Shown: positions 1-12,922, counted from the first letter of the stretch. The stretch: 64,000 bases of DNA from Paratinospora sagittata (GCA_035771175.1 CM069607.1:13834001-13898000); one strand, 5' to 3'. Notes: a model not told the origin generated them from the letters alone. Numbers and translations are program-made.

Positions 1-3000
1 AAAGTTATGAAAACTTTCAGGAGAAGAGACTCTCCTATCTTAACTGGCAATATGATAGTAGATGGAATACAGAATTTGCTACTATGAGTAGAGACAAGCT
101 TAGAGAATGATTAAATCTCTGAAAAGTAAGTTAGCTAAGTTTAAACTAACTGATGATAAGAGATGATAGAAAAATTGGGTTAAGGACTCCTGAGATGATT
201 AAGGCATAAGAAAGTTTATCTTGTTACAATGTAGTGACATGCCTAACCATAAATACAAACATGAAGTAGTATAGTTTATTTTTGAAAATGATCACTAAGG
301 ATATTCTGAGAAGGATAAGGATCTAGAATAAATTGTGGGATCCTATACGGCAGGTTTGATAATTGTTGGGTTATAAATATATGCGCAAGTTGTGAGGCAA
401 CCTATAAATTTTGGGATAGCCAAAGCTGTGGTGAAATTGTTAATCCAAGCAATATTCGTGCGATAGCTTGCACTGTCGTTAGAAGCTGAATTATCAACAC
501 CAGTGTTAGGTAAAAGGAGGAATAAAGTAATGTAAGGAACTGTTGGGGCACTAATATGAAATTGAAGATCAGTGAAACATTGAGTAAGGTTGAATTTTGG
601 CAGTATTCATGACTCTAATTTTGTTAGTACCTAACCCAATAAGAATGGGAAAAAGGAAAGTGATGTTAACGAATTATGAAAACCAAAAGTGGTTTCCATT
701 GCCTGAGCAGGAGTCACAGACTGAGTAAATTGTATCTCGACCTATGATTGCTTAATAAAAAAAAAATACACTGGATGTGTTAATTTCAAGTTAGTCGATA
801 TGGAATGCCCCAATAATTTTTATCCATGTGACTCCAACAGATTTGAGAGAATAAATTACAGTAAATACAAGACCAGATCCAAAGAGTAGTAAGACGTTGA
901 TAACATGTATGATCAACATTTTGTTATTGTGTATATTCTGATGTCCTGTTGGATCTACCTGGTCCTTTATCTCTGGTGAGATAGTAGACAGATTGGATTA
1001 TCTTATGTTAACATAATGCATCATTGATTGTGAGTATGTCGACAGGAGAAAGAATCAACCTTGATATGGTTAACAAATAATATGTGAAAAAATAAATATG
1101 AGGGTCATCAAGTAATTATGGACTTTAGAATATGACATTGTTGGAATTGGATGCTTTGTTGGGTATGATTGGCTGGTCACCTCTCATGCCAAGTGGACCA
1201 TCTCTCCGAAAAGAAGTAATATTCTGAATAAGTGAAAAATTCTCATTGTGAATCTCGAGAAATTTATACCTTCAAAAATTGTCTCTCTAAGATAAGCTAG
1301 TTATTGACGAGGACATGAAGCATATGGCTAGTACAAAGCCATGTAGAGTAACGTAATAAGGCATACAATTGATTAAAATTCCTGTGGTGAGCTGGTATAT
1401 TGGAGTATTCTCTGATGAAGTATTAAAATTGCTACCTGCACAGGAGCTTGATAGCATATCATCTTTGATATGCCACCTTGAAGAGCATTTGTGATAAGAT
1501 GGAAAGAAGGTATAGTGAAATATGTTTAAGTATCAATTATTGTTAATTGAGCAGGGTAACAATAAAGAATGAATATCATTTACCATGGATAGATGGTGGA
1601 ATTCGATTAACTAAATGGTGCCAACTTTTCTTTAAGATCATTTTGAGATCTAAGCACCATCAGTTAAGACTTCGAGAAAAGATATGGATTTTATGAAATT
1701 TTGGTAACCTTGATTTATGTGTCAATCACGTTTATAGGATTGATGCAGTGGGTATATGAACCATATATAGTCTTCGATGATGATTCCCAAGAAAAATGAG
1801 AGGAGCACGAATTGCACCTCGAAAGTATTTTGTAGTCACTGGGAGAGCACCGATTGAATGACAAGCTTGGTGAATATGAGTTTTGAATATAATGGAATTT
1901 GGATCACATGACTAGTTTAATTCATGCTGCGAAGGACAAAGTGATCATAGAACTGGTAAAACTGATGTAAATGATGGAAATGAAGTTCTCTGGTATTAGT
2001 GGTATGTTATAGAAAATGCGTGGAAAGATCGTTGAAGCTATCTGTTCCACTCGCGAAACTAAACCAGATGAATGCTATAGAATGTGTGGATCGTTGTGCA
2101 TGAGAAAGCTCTCATATAAATGGTGTTACTCGTTTCAGAACCTGGAAGTAATTGTGATTGATGAATATCACGTCCAGATCTGGATTTTGCATTGATACAA
2201 AAGGATAGGTTAATTACTTGTGCCTTCAAATATTTGGTAGTGCACGAGAATAACTATCCTGAGGGTGAATAAAAATTTGTTGGTAGTTATTTTGAATTGA
2301 TGAGAGCATTGCCTCTATAATAAAAAGGTCACACTGTTTTCAGATTTTAAGAGTCGGAAGTACTTATTTGAACGGAAAGAAACTGAATATGAGGTAATAA
2401 ATGTGGCAAGACTTCCCGAAGGATTTGATTGTCTTTGCATTATTATCCTGGGAAATGCCAATATGTTGCTGAGGCATTGAGCAGAAAACGGGCTGAAACT
2501 GGAATAGTATCAGTTAGCCATAAATGGAGATTGTTTGTGAGTGAGAGGTACCGTTATGAGTGTACTCTCTATGACTCCATGTGTTGATAATTGTGCTCGG
2601 ATGCATGTTCAGCTAATTGATACTCATATTCAGATAGTAAGATTTATGATGAGACGAGACGAGTATGATATCCGTAGGAAAGATTATGGAATTGGTAATA
2701 TGGATTGTATTAATGAAAGATGGGATTCAAATGGTATCTTATGGGTTATGGGTAGAAATGATACCATTTGGATAACCATTAGTGGACTGACAAGTCTGCG
2801 TATTCTTTCAATGAACACCAAAATTCTTTTGATAGACTGAGTAGATTGTATATGTGTGAGATAGGGAGATTTGATGGGAGTACTCAGATAATTGTCATGT
2901 CGGATTAAGATCCGAAGATTGTGTCGAGATCTGATATATGAGGCAGACTCGATTTGGTACTCATCTCCTTCTCAGTGTGATATTGTATTCTCAGACTGGT

Positions 3001-3622
3001 TGATAGACTGAGAGAGTGACTTTGATGCTTGCGAGCATGCTCGGGTCTAGTATACTTGAATTTTGGTGGAAGTTGGAAGGAATACTTTGTGTGTAAACGT
3101 ATGTGTATAACTAGCTATTCTAAGAGCATAATGATGGCACTCTAAAGGTTTGAGAAGAAGCCTTATAGATCTTCAACTTGTTTATGGTTATTGGTGCCAC
3201 AAGATAAGATTACATACACAAGTTTTGTATATAGGCCTTGAAATGTATTGTGGCTGACTTAGTTTTATTAAGGGTCTTACTACAGAAAGGCCAACTGAGA
3301 TTTGGGATGAAAGGAAAGCTCGCACCGCAATTTGTTGGAGATCATTGATAGGATAGGTCTATTTGCTTATCGATTTGCTCTACTGTCACAGTTGAGAAGT
3401 GTTCGGAATAGTGTCTATCTATTGATGTTGAGGAAATATCAGTCGGATTCCATAGATGTTATGGATATAATTCAACTCTAAGTTGGGGAGGATACCACGT
3501 ATCAAGAAGAGCAAACATGAAAGCGGAAATATAAAATGCAGAGCAGTTTTCTAGGATTGAGTATCACGTGAGGAATCGTCCTTTCTAAATTTCGAGGACG
3601 AAATTTCTTAAGTTGGGGAGAT
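1..3622 (+). pseudogene. Degenerate Ty3/gypsy gag-pol interior (Tekay/Del-like)
   Basis: No long frame survives, but pol domains can be read in order through stops and frameshifts on the plus strand. About 1130-1200 resembles the protease end (family LGMDWL, here reading like VGYDWL). About 1560-1800 resembles reverse transcriptase around the YHQL motif, followed by the MNRVF-PYLD stretch. About 2210-2500 resembles RNase H, ending in a relic of the [12 protein letters not shown] motif. About 2860-3080 resembles integrase, with SD-DPK for SDRDPR, then a relic of HPQTDGQSE and DFGGSW. About 3340-3480 resembles the C-terminal IGPF-to-LRKY segment. The order PR-RT-RH-INT defines Ty3/gypsy. The 5' LTR and gag lie left of the window or are too decayed to see. 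The copy is long dead; the clade is inferred from the C-terminal segment and the 3' end. Confidence 0.8.
3588..3622 (+). other. Polypurine tract and 3' junction of the decayed gypsy element
   Basis: The sequence aatttcgaggacgaaattt followed by the purine-rich ttaagttggggagat abuts the LTR start TGTAACACCCC. This arrangement is the usual 3' end of plant Tekay/Del-type elements, where the purine tract primes plus-strand synthesis. It fixes the orientation of the element and the LTR boundary at 3623. Confidence 0.8.
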
Positions 3623-3659
3623 TGTAACACCCCGTAAATTTAAGTAAATGACGTATATC

Positions 3660-3870
3660 GAGATGTATAATACACATATATTATACATAAGAGCTCCATA
3701 TACGTTTGCTAATACACGTATTTTATACCTTAGAGCTCAATATACATTTGATAATATACGTATTTTATACGTATGAGCTACATATACGCGTGATAATACA
3801 CGTATTTTATATGTAAGAGCTAACTATACGTTTGATAAGACACGTATTTTATACGTAGGAGTCAAAATAC
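3660..3870 (+). repeat. Short tandem repeats in LTR U3 (about 50 bp unit)
   Basis: Four to five degenerate copies of a unit built on ATACACGTATTTTATACGTA followed by GAGCTA-like spacers lie in tandem. The LTR at 7027 carries only about two such units, so copy number varies between family members. The position just inside the LTR start fits the U3 region. Confidence 0.7.
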
Positions 3871-4387
3871 GTGTATGTGATTGAGGGTACGACGAAAAAC
3901 AAATAAAAAGATATAATGAACAGTACTTGCATAGTAAGATACTGTTCATCAAATAGTATCACGAATAGTAGTGAATAGTAAGTTACTGTTCATTAAGAAA
4001 AAAAAAAAAAAAAAAATAAACAAAACCGATTGCTGAATGAAAAACAGAGAGAAACGTCCAGAAGAACCGAGAGAAGAAGGAGAAGAGAGAAAAGGGAGAA
4101 AGCGGGATTCGGGTGAAATCCGGACTCACGGTAAGCAATTTTCACTCCCTTTCTTCGTGAAATTACTATCTAAGCTAGCGGTAACCGTTCTAGCGGCCTA
4201 ATTTTGACTGTAGGAGCCGTTTTACGGCATTTTGACAAATTGGGGTTTTGACCCCAATGTGAATGAGAAATTCGCTAGGAAGATAGAAAAACACTTCCTG
4301 GACTATAGAGACTCTGAATATGTGGTTAGATTTGATTTCAGGAGGTTTGGAGACCGTCGGACAATTTTAATGCAATTTACAGCTTTC

Positions 4388-4390
4388 GGA

Positions 4391-4433
<43 letters not shown>

Positions 4434-4570
4434 AAATAGTGCACCGTGCACAGTGTACAGTGTACAGTGTACAGTGCACAGTGAATAGGGAATAGTAACA
4501 GTATACAGTGCACAGTGAATAGTGATATAGTGAGTGATGTGAATAGTACTGTGCACAGTGATGTGACCAG
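4388..4570 (+). repeat. GAATAGT heptamer and ACAGTGT/ACAGTGC tract
   Basis: GAATAGT is repeated head to tail from 4390 to about 4440, followed by CAGTGTA and CAGTGCA repeats and more GAATAGT to about 4560. The sister LTR has the same kind of tract at about 7785-7910, but with a different copy number. This is simple-sequence expansion inside the LTR; overlapping short open frames on either strand here are by-products. Confidence 0.8.
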
Positions 4571-5923
4571 TGATGTGAATCCAATGAAACCCCGGTTTGA
4601 GATCATAAAATCGTGAAGAACTACATTCCGGACGTAACATGATATTGGATATGATTTGATTATTTGAGTAACTAAGTATATGGTGTCGTGAAAATATGAT
4701 TTGGATATCTATTTTCACTGTTCTTTCTTGTGGAAATATCTAGATTGACCACAGAAACGAGATAATAGTTTCTTCAACGGCTTATGAGTCCTAAATGGAT
4801 TTATTATTCGTGATTTGAAGTGAGTTGAGAAATATAAATATGAAGACATGCAATTAAATTATGGAGTGATTGTGACAGGTTAAATTAATTGGATGTAACT
4901 TGGAGCTGGACTCGAAAGCGACGATGATTGGGTTTAAGTGGAACGTGTTGTACTGTGAGTATAGTTTTCTTGATTTGGTTTTTGTATAGCATTGTACGCA
5001 TATAAACTGTTCGATTGTATGCATGTGAGATTATATATACTGCATTGAGCTTTATGGATCATGCAAACTGTTTTTTTTAGCATTTGGAGTTTGTAATGAT
5101 GAGGCTTTGCGATTCCTCATCGTCATTTCGTTAGGAATTAGACCCGGATGAGGTTTTGCGAGTCCTCATTGTCAGTGGCCTGTCCTAACAAGGGTTGCGA
5201 CCCTTGAAATGACTGTTACTTGGGTAATGAGAGGTTGTGGCTACCTTGTACGGCCATACAAGGGTTAGACCCGCTCTCATGCCTTGCGGAGGAGGGAGAT
5301 TGTGCATTGTATGATTGAAAAGCATGAAATTTATGTTGTTTACATGTATGATATATTCGTTGAACGATGCATGTGTTGAATAAATGTTTGAAATGAGTTT
5401 AAATGTCATATTTTTTTAAATGTATATAATTGCCATCTCAAGAACTATATTCACTGAGCTGTTGTTTGCTCACCCTAATTCCTCCAATATTTCAGGTATT
5501 GAGTCGAAGGGAAAAGGAAACTCCGTGAGTGAGTCTGGTATGTGTATGTCTGCTTGGAGGAAATAGCTTTTGTTATTTTGATATGTATACTTATCACACA
5601 TTATATATATATGTAATATCACCTAGATGGGTTGTGTGGTAATAGTATATAATGCTTGAGATGATGAGATGATCATAGATATTTATCAGGCGAGAATTTA
5701 ATGTGTGGAATGATTGGAATGAATATGAGTGGAATGATCATCTATATCTATATTTGATTTGATTTGATGTGTGGTATAGAAAAAAAAATATTCTGTACAT
5801 TTTGGGAATGTTTGTGAGAGTACATGAAGGCTGACAGTGTATTATATACTGTATATGGGTTTGTACAGTGTATAGTACACTGTGCCGGTCATGACGTCAG
5901 CCTACGTCAGGGGCGTCGTGACA

Positions 5924-7026
5924 GGCTGCCTGATACTGAAGATTCAGTCTGTCATGAGGTTGGTATATAGTGGTCGGTGACCCTCCGATAATTGATACTG
6001 ATTAGGCAACTCCGATGTTCCTTGGCCGACCTCCAATAGTGGTTGTGATATTCAACAGGTCGGTAAGACAGACCATGGCTTGGGCTACGTGCCCGATTAG
6101 ACAAATCTGTCAAGCTTGTCCTGATTAGAACAGGTCAGTATATCTATGTGATATGTGCTATGTCTCACTGGACCAGACTAATATGGCTGACGTGTCTTAT
6201 GCTCGGTATATGGTCCAACATAGGTTATTCTTTCCCCCATCCATAATTGCAAATGGTGTTGGTACAAATGAGATGGAGTGTAACGAACCTCATTTTCATA
6301 AAGCGGGACCGCAAAATTTTAAAAAAATGTGACCAATGAATGTGGAGCGTGTGTTACATGGTTTCTAGCGTATAATATGTCTAAGTATGGTGTAGGATTG
6401 GTGGGATAACCAATCGGGAAGGAAATGAGTGAAAACTAGGAGAAATATTAGGTTCATGCACAAGGAGCTTGCTCTTAACATGGAGGAGCGCGCTCTCCTG
6501 AGACAAATATCAGTTTGGGTTTCTGGACAGGGGAGGAGCGTGCTCCTTACAGATGACAAAAACAAAATATGTCACTGGTCAAGGAAGAGTGCCCTCCTGG
6601 GAGGTGAATCGCGCTCCTTGCCATCTTGACAACTTTTTTAAAGAGAGTCAGTGAGGCGGTGTGCGCAAATCCATCCTAGGAGGTAAGGGCTTTCTCGAGT
6701 TTCTACTGTGGGACGACGTTGGGAATGTCAGGGCGAGACGCCCGACGTAGGCATCTCCAACCATCCCACATCATCCATTAGGATGGTTGGTACCTATAGG
6801 TTGTGATGAGGCTTCAAGTGTTCTAGGTTTTCTTGCAAGATTATAGTATAGGTTTGATCTTGGAGTTACTGTTGAACTATAACAACTTGGGGGAAAGTTG
6901 GAAAAAAGGGTTTCATGTCTAGAAACCCAAAACTTTAAAGCTTTCCCTTGAATTTGACTCAATTTGGTGTTTTACGTTGATTATTAATAGCAACTATGTT
7001 GTTGGGTATGGATTGATGAAAACTCA
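5924..7026 (+). repeat. Fragment of another LTR family, left part of a split unit
   Basis: No gene is visible. Phrases such as ctggaccagactaatatggc resemble the U3-R portion of the LTRs at 21641-24396 and 32918-34449. Near 6425-6640 there are imperfect repeats built on GAGGAGCGCGCTCC. The sequence appears to continue on the other side of the solo LTR, from gatgaaaactca at 7026 to acccaggttgg at 9061. The left edge next to the 3' LTR is unclear. Confidence 0.5.
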
Positions 7027-9060
7027 TGTAACACCCCGTAATTTTAATAAAATACATACGTTGAAGTACGCGTATATCAAGAGGTATAATACACGTATTT
7101 TATACGAATGAGCTAAATATACGCGTGTAATACACGTATTTGATACGTATGAGCAAATAAATATAATTATTAAATAAAGAATATAAGTTTTATTAGTGGA
7201 ATGGGTTGGTTAATTAGATATGTGAATTGAAGTTAAATTAAATTGATTAATAGATGAGGAAGTTGGTTTGTTAACTTGCATGCGGAGCATGGGATAACAT
7301 GGGGAAGTTGGTTTGGTAAATTGCATGAGGAGCATGAGATCAAAATTAAAATAAAATAATAGAAAAAACAAATGCTCTTATATCTTTGCCGACAAGAGAA
7401 AACAAAGAAGAAAAAAGAAAAAAAAAAAGAATTTGCAAAAGAAAGAGAAGGAGGAGAAGAAGTGCAGAGAGAAGGAAAGGAAGGAAGGAAGAAAGAAGGG
7501 GAAACGGAGGGAGATCCGAACCCGCGGTAAGCGATTTCTACTCTATTTCTTTGTAAAATTGATATTTAAGCTAGATGTAAACTTTTTAGCGGAGTAATTT
7601 TGACTGTGGGAGCCGTTTTACGGCGTTTTCAAAAATTAGAGTTTTGACCCAATATGAATAAAAATCCGTTAGAAAGGTAGAAAAACGTTCCCTGAACTCT
7701 CGGGACCCCGAATATGTGGTTAGATTCAATTTTATGATTTTTGGAGACCATTTGACAATTTTAATACAATTTACATCTTCGGATAAATAGTAAAAATAGT
7801 GAATAGTAAATAGTAAAAGTAAATAGTGAATAGTGAATAGTGAATAGTAATAGTGAATAGTGAATACTGAATACTAAAAAGTGAATAGTAAAATATGAAT
7901 AGTACTATGAACAGTGATTTGATATTTTAGTAGCTACTGATATGGTAAATGATGATTCTCATGATACTCTATGGGTAATTTCAGTGTTTAATTTGAGGCT
8001 TAAGGGCATGGATAAACACTTTTGAGGAAGCAATGACGTTTATTGTTGCTCGATTTTAGAGGTTGGCTTTGAAACCCTGTGTAACCACTATGAGTATAGT
8101 TTCCTTGATTTGGCTCTTGTATGACATTGTACGCATATAAAATGTTTGATTGTATGCATGTGATATGTATATATAATGCATTGCGTTTTATGGATCATGC
8201 AAACTGATTTCACAATTGGAGTTTGTAATGATAAGGTTTTGCGAATCCTCATTGTCATTTCGTTAGGAATTAGACCCGGATGAGGTTTTGCGAGTCCTCA
8301 TTGTCAGTAGGTCTATCCTAACAAGGGTTGCGATCCTTGAAATGACTGTGACTTGGGTGATGAGAAGCTGTGTCTACCTTGTACGACCATACAATGGTTA
8401 GACCCGCTCTCTTGCCTTGCGGAGGAGGGAGATTGTGCATTATGTTATTGAAAATTCAAGAAATTTTATGATGTTGACATGTACAATATATTCGTTGAAT
8501 GATGCATGTGTTGAATAAATGTTTGAAATGATTTTAATTGTCATGTTTCTATAAATGTATATAATTGTCATCTCAAGAACTATATTCACTGAGCTGTTGA
8601 TTGCTCACCCCATTTCCTCCAATATTTCAGGTATTGAGTAGAAGGGAAAAAGAAAACTCCGTGAGTGATAATCACGTGAACCTTCGTCTGGTACGTGTAG
8701 GTATGCTTGGAGGAAATAGATCATATTTTTGTTATTTTGATATGTATAATTATCACACACTATATATATGTAATATCACCTGGATGGGTTGTGTGGTAAT
8801 ATTATATACTGCTTGAGGATGATGAAATGAGATGATCATAGATATTTATCAGATGAGACTTTAATTTGGAATGATTATAGAAATCTATATTGGATTTGAT
8901 TTGTGGTCTATTAGAAAAAAAAAAAATTGATGTAGCTTTTGGAAATTATTGTGAGGCTACGTGAAGGCTGACAGTGTATTGTATACTGTATACGAGTATG
9001 TACAGTGTATAGTACACTGTGCCGGTCATGACGTCAGCCTACGTCAGGGGCGTCGTGACA
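7027..9060 (+). mobile_element. Solo LTR, same family as 3623-5923
   Basis: It starts TGTAACACCCCG and ends GGGGCGTCGTGACA, with no gag-pol on either side. The flanking pentamers are ACTCA (7022-7026) and ACCCA (9061-9065), one mismatch from a perfect 5-bp target duplication. That is what an LTR-LTR recombination product with slight decay would show. It is 2034 bp, shorter than its sister mainly because it has fewer U3 repeats and a shorter GAATAGT tract. Confidence 0.82.
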
Positions 9061-12000
9061 ACCCAGGTTGGGATGAGTTGTAAAAACCTAGAAATTTGAC
9101 CTAGGATTAGGGTTTCGAGTTGGGAAATCCTGAATTCTAATCTTAACCTTGAAATTGAAGCTAGAAATTGAGTTAGAAATTAACTCTTGTTACTTTACTA
9201 ATATGTTTATGATTAAACTATTTTCAAGAGTTAGAATGGTGACTCCATACTGGTAGGAAGCAAGTAATAGTTTAGATATTGTCTGGCCATAGAAATTATA
9301 AATGAAAGTAAAGACAAAAATGAGTAGGGTTATAGTATGTGAATGGAACACAATAAGTATAAGTTATATGTGCATATATTTATGTTTGCAAGTTCTAGTT
9401 AAGAGAATTGATCCAAGTGAGAGTAGGGAAATATTTTGGCACTGTTGTGAGTAGATTTCAATTTGATTATCATTTATATCATCACATTTATATGTTGTAT
9501 GCTTGTTACATGAAATTGTAAATTCATAACAATTTACAATTTCATTATTAGTATTCAATGATGTTTTGCATTATGAGATTTTCAAATGAGACTTAAAGTG
9601 CCTAATATGGAGTTTGGATCTTAGGACATGTTTGTAGGATTTATACTTCCTAAATAGACCATTTGATCTTGATTTCCATAAGTGAATATCTGAAATTCAG
9701 ATGTACTCAAATGGGGTATTTTCCTTAGAAGAGCTATCCGATCCAATATTAATTCCATTATTACAAATTTGGATCTTTGGAACTGCTCTAGAGGTTATAT
9801 GCTCAAGTGAGCTACCAGACTAGGACATTCATACTTAAGGGGATTTGATCTTTGGATTTGTCATTTAGGATGGGTTATATATCCTATATTAACTATTGCT
9901 AATTGGGATACTTAAAACCAACAAGGATGAAAGACAGTTGGAGATTACAATCTCTTGATCCTTGAATATGCTACTCAGGACTAAATATTCCTGTAATTAA
10001 TTAGATCCAGGTTGTTAGGTTCAGAGTTGAAATGGTAAGGCTGAGAAATGATGGCCTCTCAACATATCACTACAAGGACATCATCAATAGCATTTAGAAC
10101 ATCGGAGGATAAGGGTTTACTCAGGAATATACTTAGAAGTACAAGATCCATGGCTTATGAGCCTGCTGGCAATAGCGGGGACTAAAAGCGGATAATACTC
10201 TGGTTAGAAGTATTTTGAATTCTTGGTTGAACCTTAATATTTTTGAAAATTATGTAGATGTGCATTATGATTATCTAGTGGTAGAATGCATGATTTATCA
10301 TTTTGCATGACATATGGCATGACATGGAATGTTTACTAGTGAATGAATGATGACTTATTGAAATATATTCACTGGGTATCATTGGCTCACTCTACTTCTT
10401 ACATTTTTTCAGTTGATAAATGAATAGTGGAGAGTCAATGAAATTAGCTTGGCCAAAATATTTTGATTGTAAATATTTTAGAACTTTGTTTTGGAATAGT
10501 GCTTAAGTTGTACATCTTTTGTTATTTTGACTAAGATATATATATCACCCCACATCTTGTAATATAACATAATATGCTTTATATGTCTCAATCAAATGTA
10601 GTTGTGGATAGGAATTGAAAAAGTGAACAGGTTTATGGATAGGTAAATGATATGGGACTCATCAAGAGTCTGGTTGAGGCTTATTAGAGGCTTAATTGTC
10701 CTATGGAGGATATAATGGTTAAATCTCTATGTTGGTCGGGTTGCCCTGAAGTTAAAGAAAGGGGGTCTTGACATGGAGTTAGATAGTGATTTGTGATAAC
10801 GTAATGTTCTTTTTTCATATAATGATTATTTCTATAATTGATGAATATCTTTGTAAAACAATTCAGATGTTTCAATGAGATTGTTATTTTTCCAGTGAAT
10901 GAGCACTTGTTTACATTTTTGAATTGGTTCGATATTTGCCCAATTTGTGCATTTGAATAATGATAAATATAGCATGAAATTGGATTAATATTACAGCTTG
11001 TCCAAAATCTAATTATTTTATACAATGCAAAAGTAGCAATACAAACAAAGTAATAAAGAAATCATCTCTCCTAAACTAATTACTGCGCTCTACACTTGAG
11101 GTAGTACAATTTTTCAATTGGTACAAGTGCAGTTGAAGACCTGCTTTATCATGCCTAGTCAAGTCAATGAAGGGCCAACTTCATTATACCTTGTCGATGA
11201 TGGCCCAACTTGAACGAGTGAAATCCAATCTTTTTGGCATATCTACATATGATACACAAAATAAATAGGTTAGACGATTAAGGGATTAACAAGGCCCACC
11301 CTAAACCTCCATCGTAAAATCTTTCATGTTGGTACTCTCTTAAGCTATACGTGTGGTGGTTTCATTTATTTCTTCCTCTTACTCCACATTCTCCTGCCTT
11401 CCTTGTATGGGGTAAATTTGATTGAATAATTTGTCGTCTCCTAGCAAATGCCATAGGTCGGGTTTTAGATGAAGTTTACTCACTTTTGAAGTATTCTCCC
11501 GCCTTCTCGACGTGTCTACATGTGAAATATAAAATAAAAGTGAGTTCAAAGATTTATAATAAAAAATATGAACAAAACTAACTTTTTAAACAATTCGGTT
11601 AAACATGACGGAACCGTTTAAAATGAGTTTGGTCAGACAAGATTGAATGAGATCTATTGGTATGGAACCGTTACATTAGTTGGGCTTTGTGTAATTAAAC
11701 CTTTAGTTTAGAGGTTTTTCAAAACCTCACTGAAAATGGCTTCCAGGCAAGGTTTCAACCAAAAAATATTTTATTATTATCTTTTATTTTTTTCCTCATT
11801 TTTTAAGCTAAAGTTGTCATCCAATGGATCGAATTTGCTGGATTATTTTCTTTCTTTGTCGAATCGGTGCACTCTTCTTATGGATTTACTTCAAGAATTA
11901 CATCTTTAGTAGTTGGATAAACCAAGAAAAGATGGGCACTAAACCCGTGGATTGCACTTTTCATTGGTGATTTCTAGTAGATTCTATGATTTGGAACAAA

Positions 12001-12373
12001 ATAGTCCTTACAAAATGATATATTAAATGTCTGAATATAGCTTAATTTCAGTACTTTCAACAAATAAAGTGAAGGTTGCGTTGGGTTCGCAATCTGAAAA
12101 CAAGAATATAATTCAAAAATAAAAAACTTGGAAAACGAATTTTTATTTTCTTCTGAAAATAACCTGTTTCTTTAACAAAAAGTGAAAAACTGTTTTTGAA
12201 ATCTTTTGAACCAAACAAGTTTTTGATGTTTTTAAATTTTTGGATACAGAAAATTATATCTGAATCACAAATCAAATGGGGCCAAAACTTTTTATTTAAT
12301 TTGTAAAGTGCTTTTTGTTTTAGTTGAAAAATGATAAAATGATATTTTCATAAAACTTGTGTTTGAGATACCC
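9061..12373. other. Decayed noncoding, LTR-like sequence; no gene seen
   Basis: About 9061-10700 has the composition of a long LTR. At 10365-10412 it carries a variant of the motif tattcactgggt...ggctcact...ttttttcag found in the other LTRs here, so it is probably the right part of the unit split at 7027. From about 10700 to 12373 the DNA is AT-rich with only short frames lacking any recognisable domain; I see nothing specific in it. Confidence 0.5.
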
Positions 12374-12382
12374 AATATATTC
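12374..12382 (+). repeat. Left 9-bp target site duplication
   Basis: AATATATTC at 12374-12382 is repeated exactly at 16774-16782, each copy abutting one end of the terminal inverted repeat. A 9-bp duplication is characteristic of Mutator-like transposons. Confidence 0.88.
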
Positions 12383-12540
12383 GGCCTTTTTACATGATTA
12401 CCCTTCAAAAAAAGAATAATTTCACAAATGCTATCCCCTCAAAAATAATGTCATATTTGCCACATTTTACTGTTCACTGCACAGTCATCGCACAGTCAGC
12501 GCGCCAAACAAGCGCCACGTCGGCGCGGAGGTGGAATTTT
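12383..12540 (+). repeat. Left terminal inverted repeat of the 4.4 kb element
   Basis: This arm pairs with the reverse complement of 16619-16773. Landmarks in both arms are tacatgattacccttc, ttcacaaatgc, tgccacattttactgttcac and cgcgccaaacaagcgccacg. A short frame running through it (12394 onward) is mirrored on the minus strand at the right end and is simply TIR sequence read as protein. Confidence 0.87.
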
Positions 12541-12872
12541 TTTAAGTGGAAGGGAAGGCGTCTTTTCAAAAGACGCCTTCCCTTCCACTTTAAAAAAAAA
12601 ATTGTGAAGGGAAGGCGTCTTTTCAAAAGACGCCTTCCCTTCCACTTAAAAAAAATTTGTGCAAGGGAAGGCGTAAATTTTTAAGGTGAAGGGAAGGCGT
12701 CTTTTCAAAAGACGCCTTCCCTTCACCATTTTTTTTTAAAGTGTAAGGGAAGGCGTCTTTTCAAAAGACGCATTCCCTTCACTTTTTTTTTTTAAGTTGA
12801 AGGGAAGACGTCTTTTCAAAGTTTTTTTTAGCTCAAGAGAAGGCGTCTTTTCAAAAGACGCATTCCCTTCAT
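12541..12872. repeat. Array of six subterminal hairpins (left)
   Basis: Hairpins built on GGAAGGCGTCTTTT-C-AAAAGACGCCTTCC occur at about 12544-12590 (two perfect 23-nt arms around one central base), 12606-12642, 12685-12727, 12743-12782, a half copy near 12797-12820, and 12832-12870. They are separated by A or T runs. The same hairpin recurs near the right end. Transcripts of either strand would fold into strong stems. Confidence 0.88.
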
Positions 12873-12922
12873 AATTTTTTTTTTAAATGAATGAAAAATC
12901 AAAGTTTTATTCAAAGTTATTA

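Larger units (their letters stand above)
3623..5923 (+). mobile_element. 3' LTR of the decayed Ty3/gypsy element
   Basis: The LTR begins TGTAACACCCCG directly after the purine tract and ends GGGGCGTCGTGACA, giving TG...CA ends. Its 2301 bp match the LTR at 7027-9060 along the whole length, which confirms both boundaries. It contains degenerate tandem repeats near its start (3660-3870), a GAATAGT heptamer tract (4388-4560), and a hairpin plus pyrimidine/CAG motif near 5450-5505 that recurs in other LTR families of this window. The matching 5' LTR is not in the window, so the target duplication cannot be tested. Confidence 0.88.

Noticed and set aside
12394..12684. Frame with KGRRLFKRRLPF repeats, mirrored at 16405-16698
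   Set aside because: It is the TIR and hairpin array read as protein; the same sequence appears inverted at the other end of the element.
12541..12872. Rho-independent terminators or a CRISPR-like array
   Set aside because: The context is a plant nuclear genome. Spacers are A/T runs rather than unique sequences, and the hairpins lie symmetrically at transposon ends.
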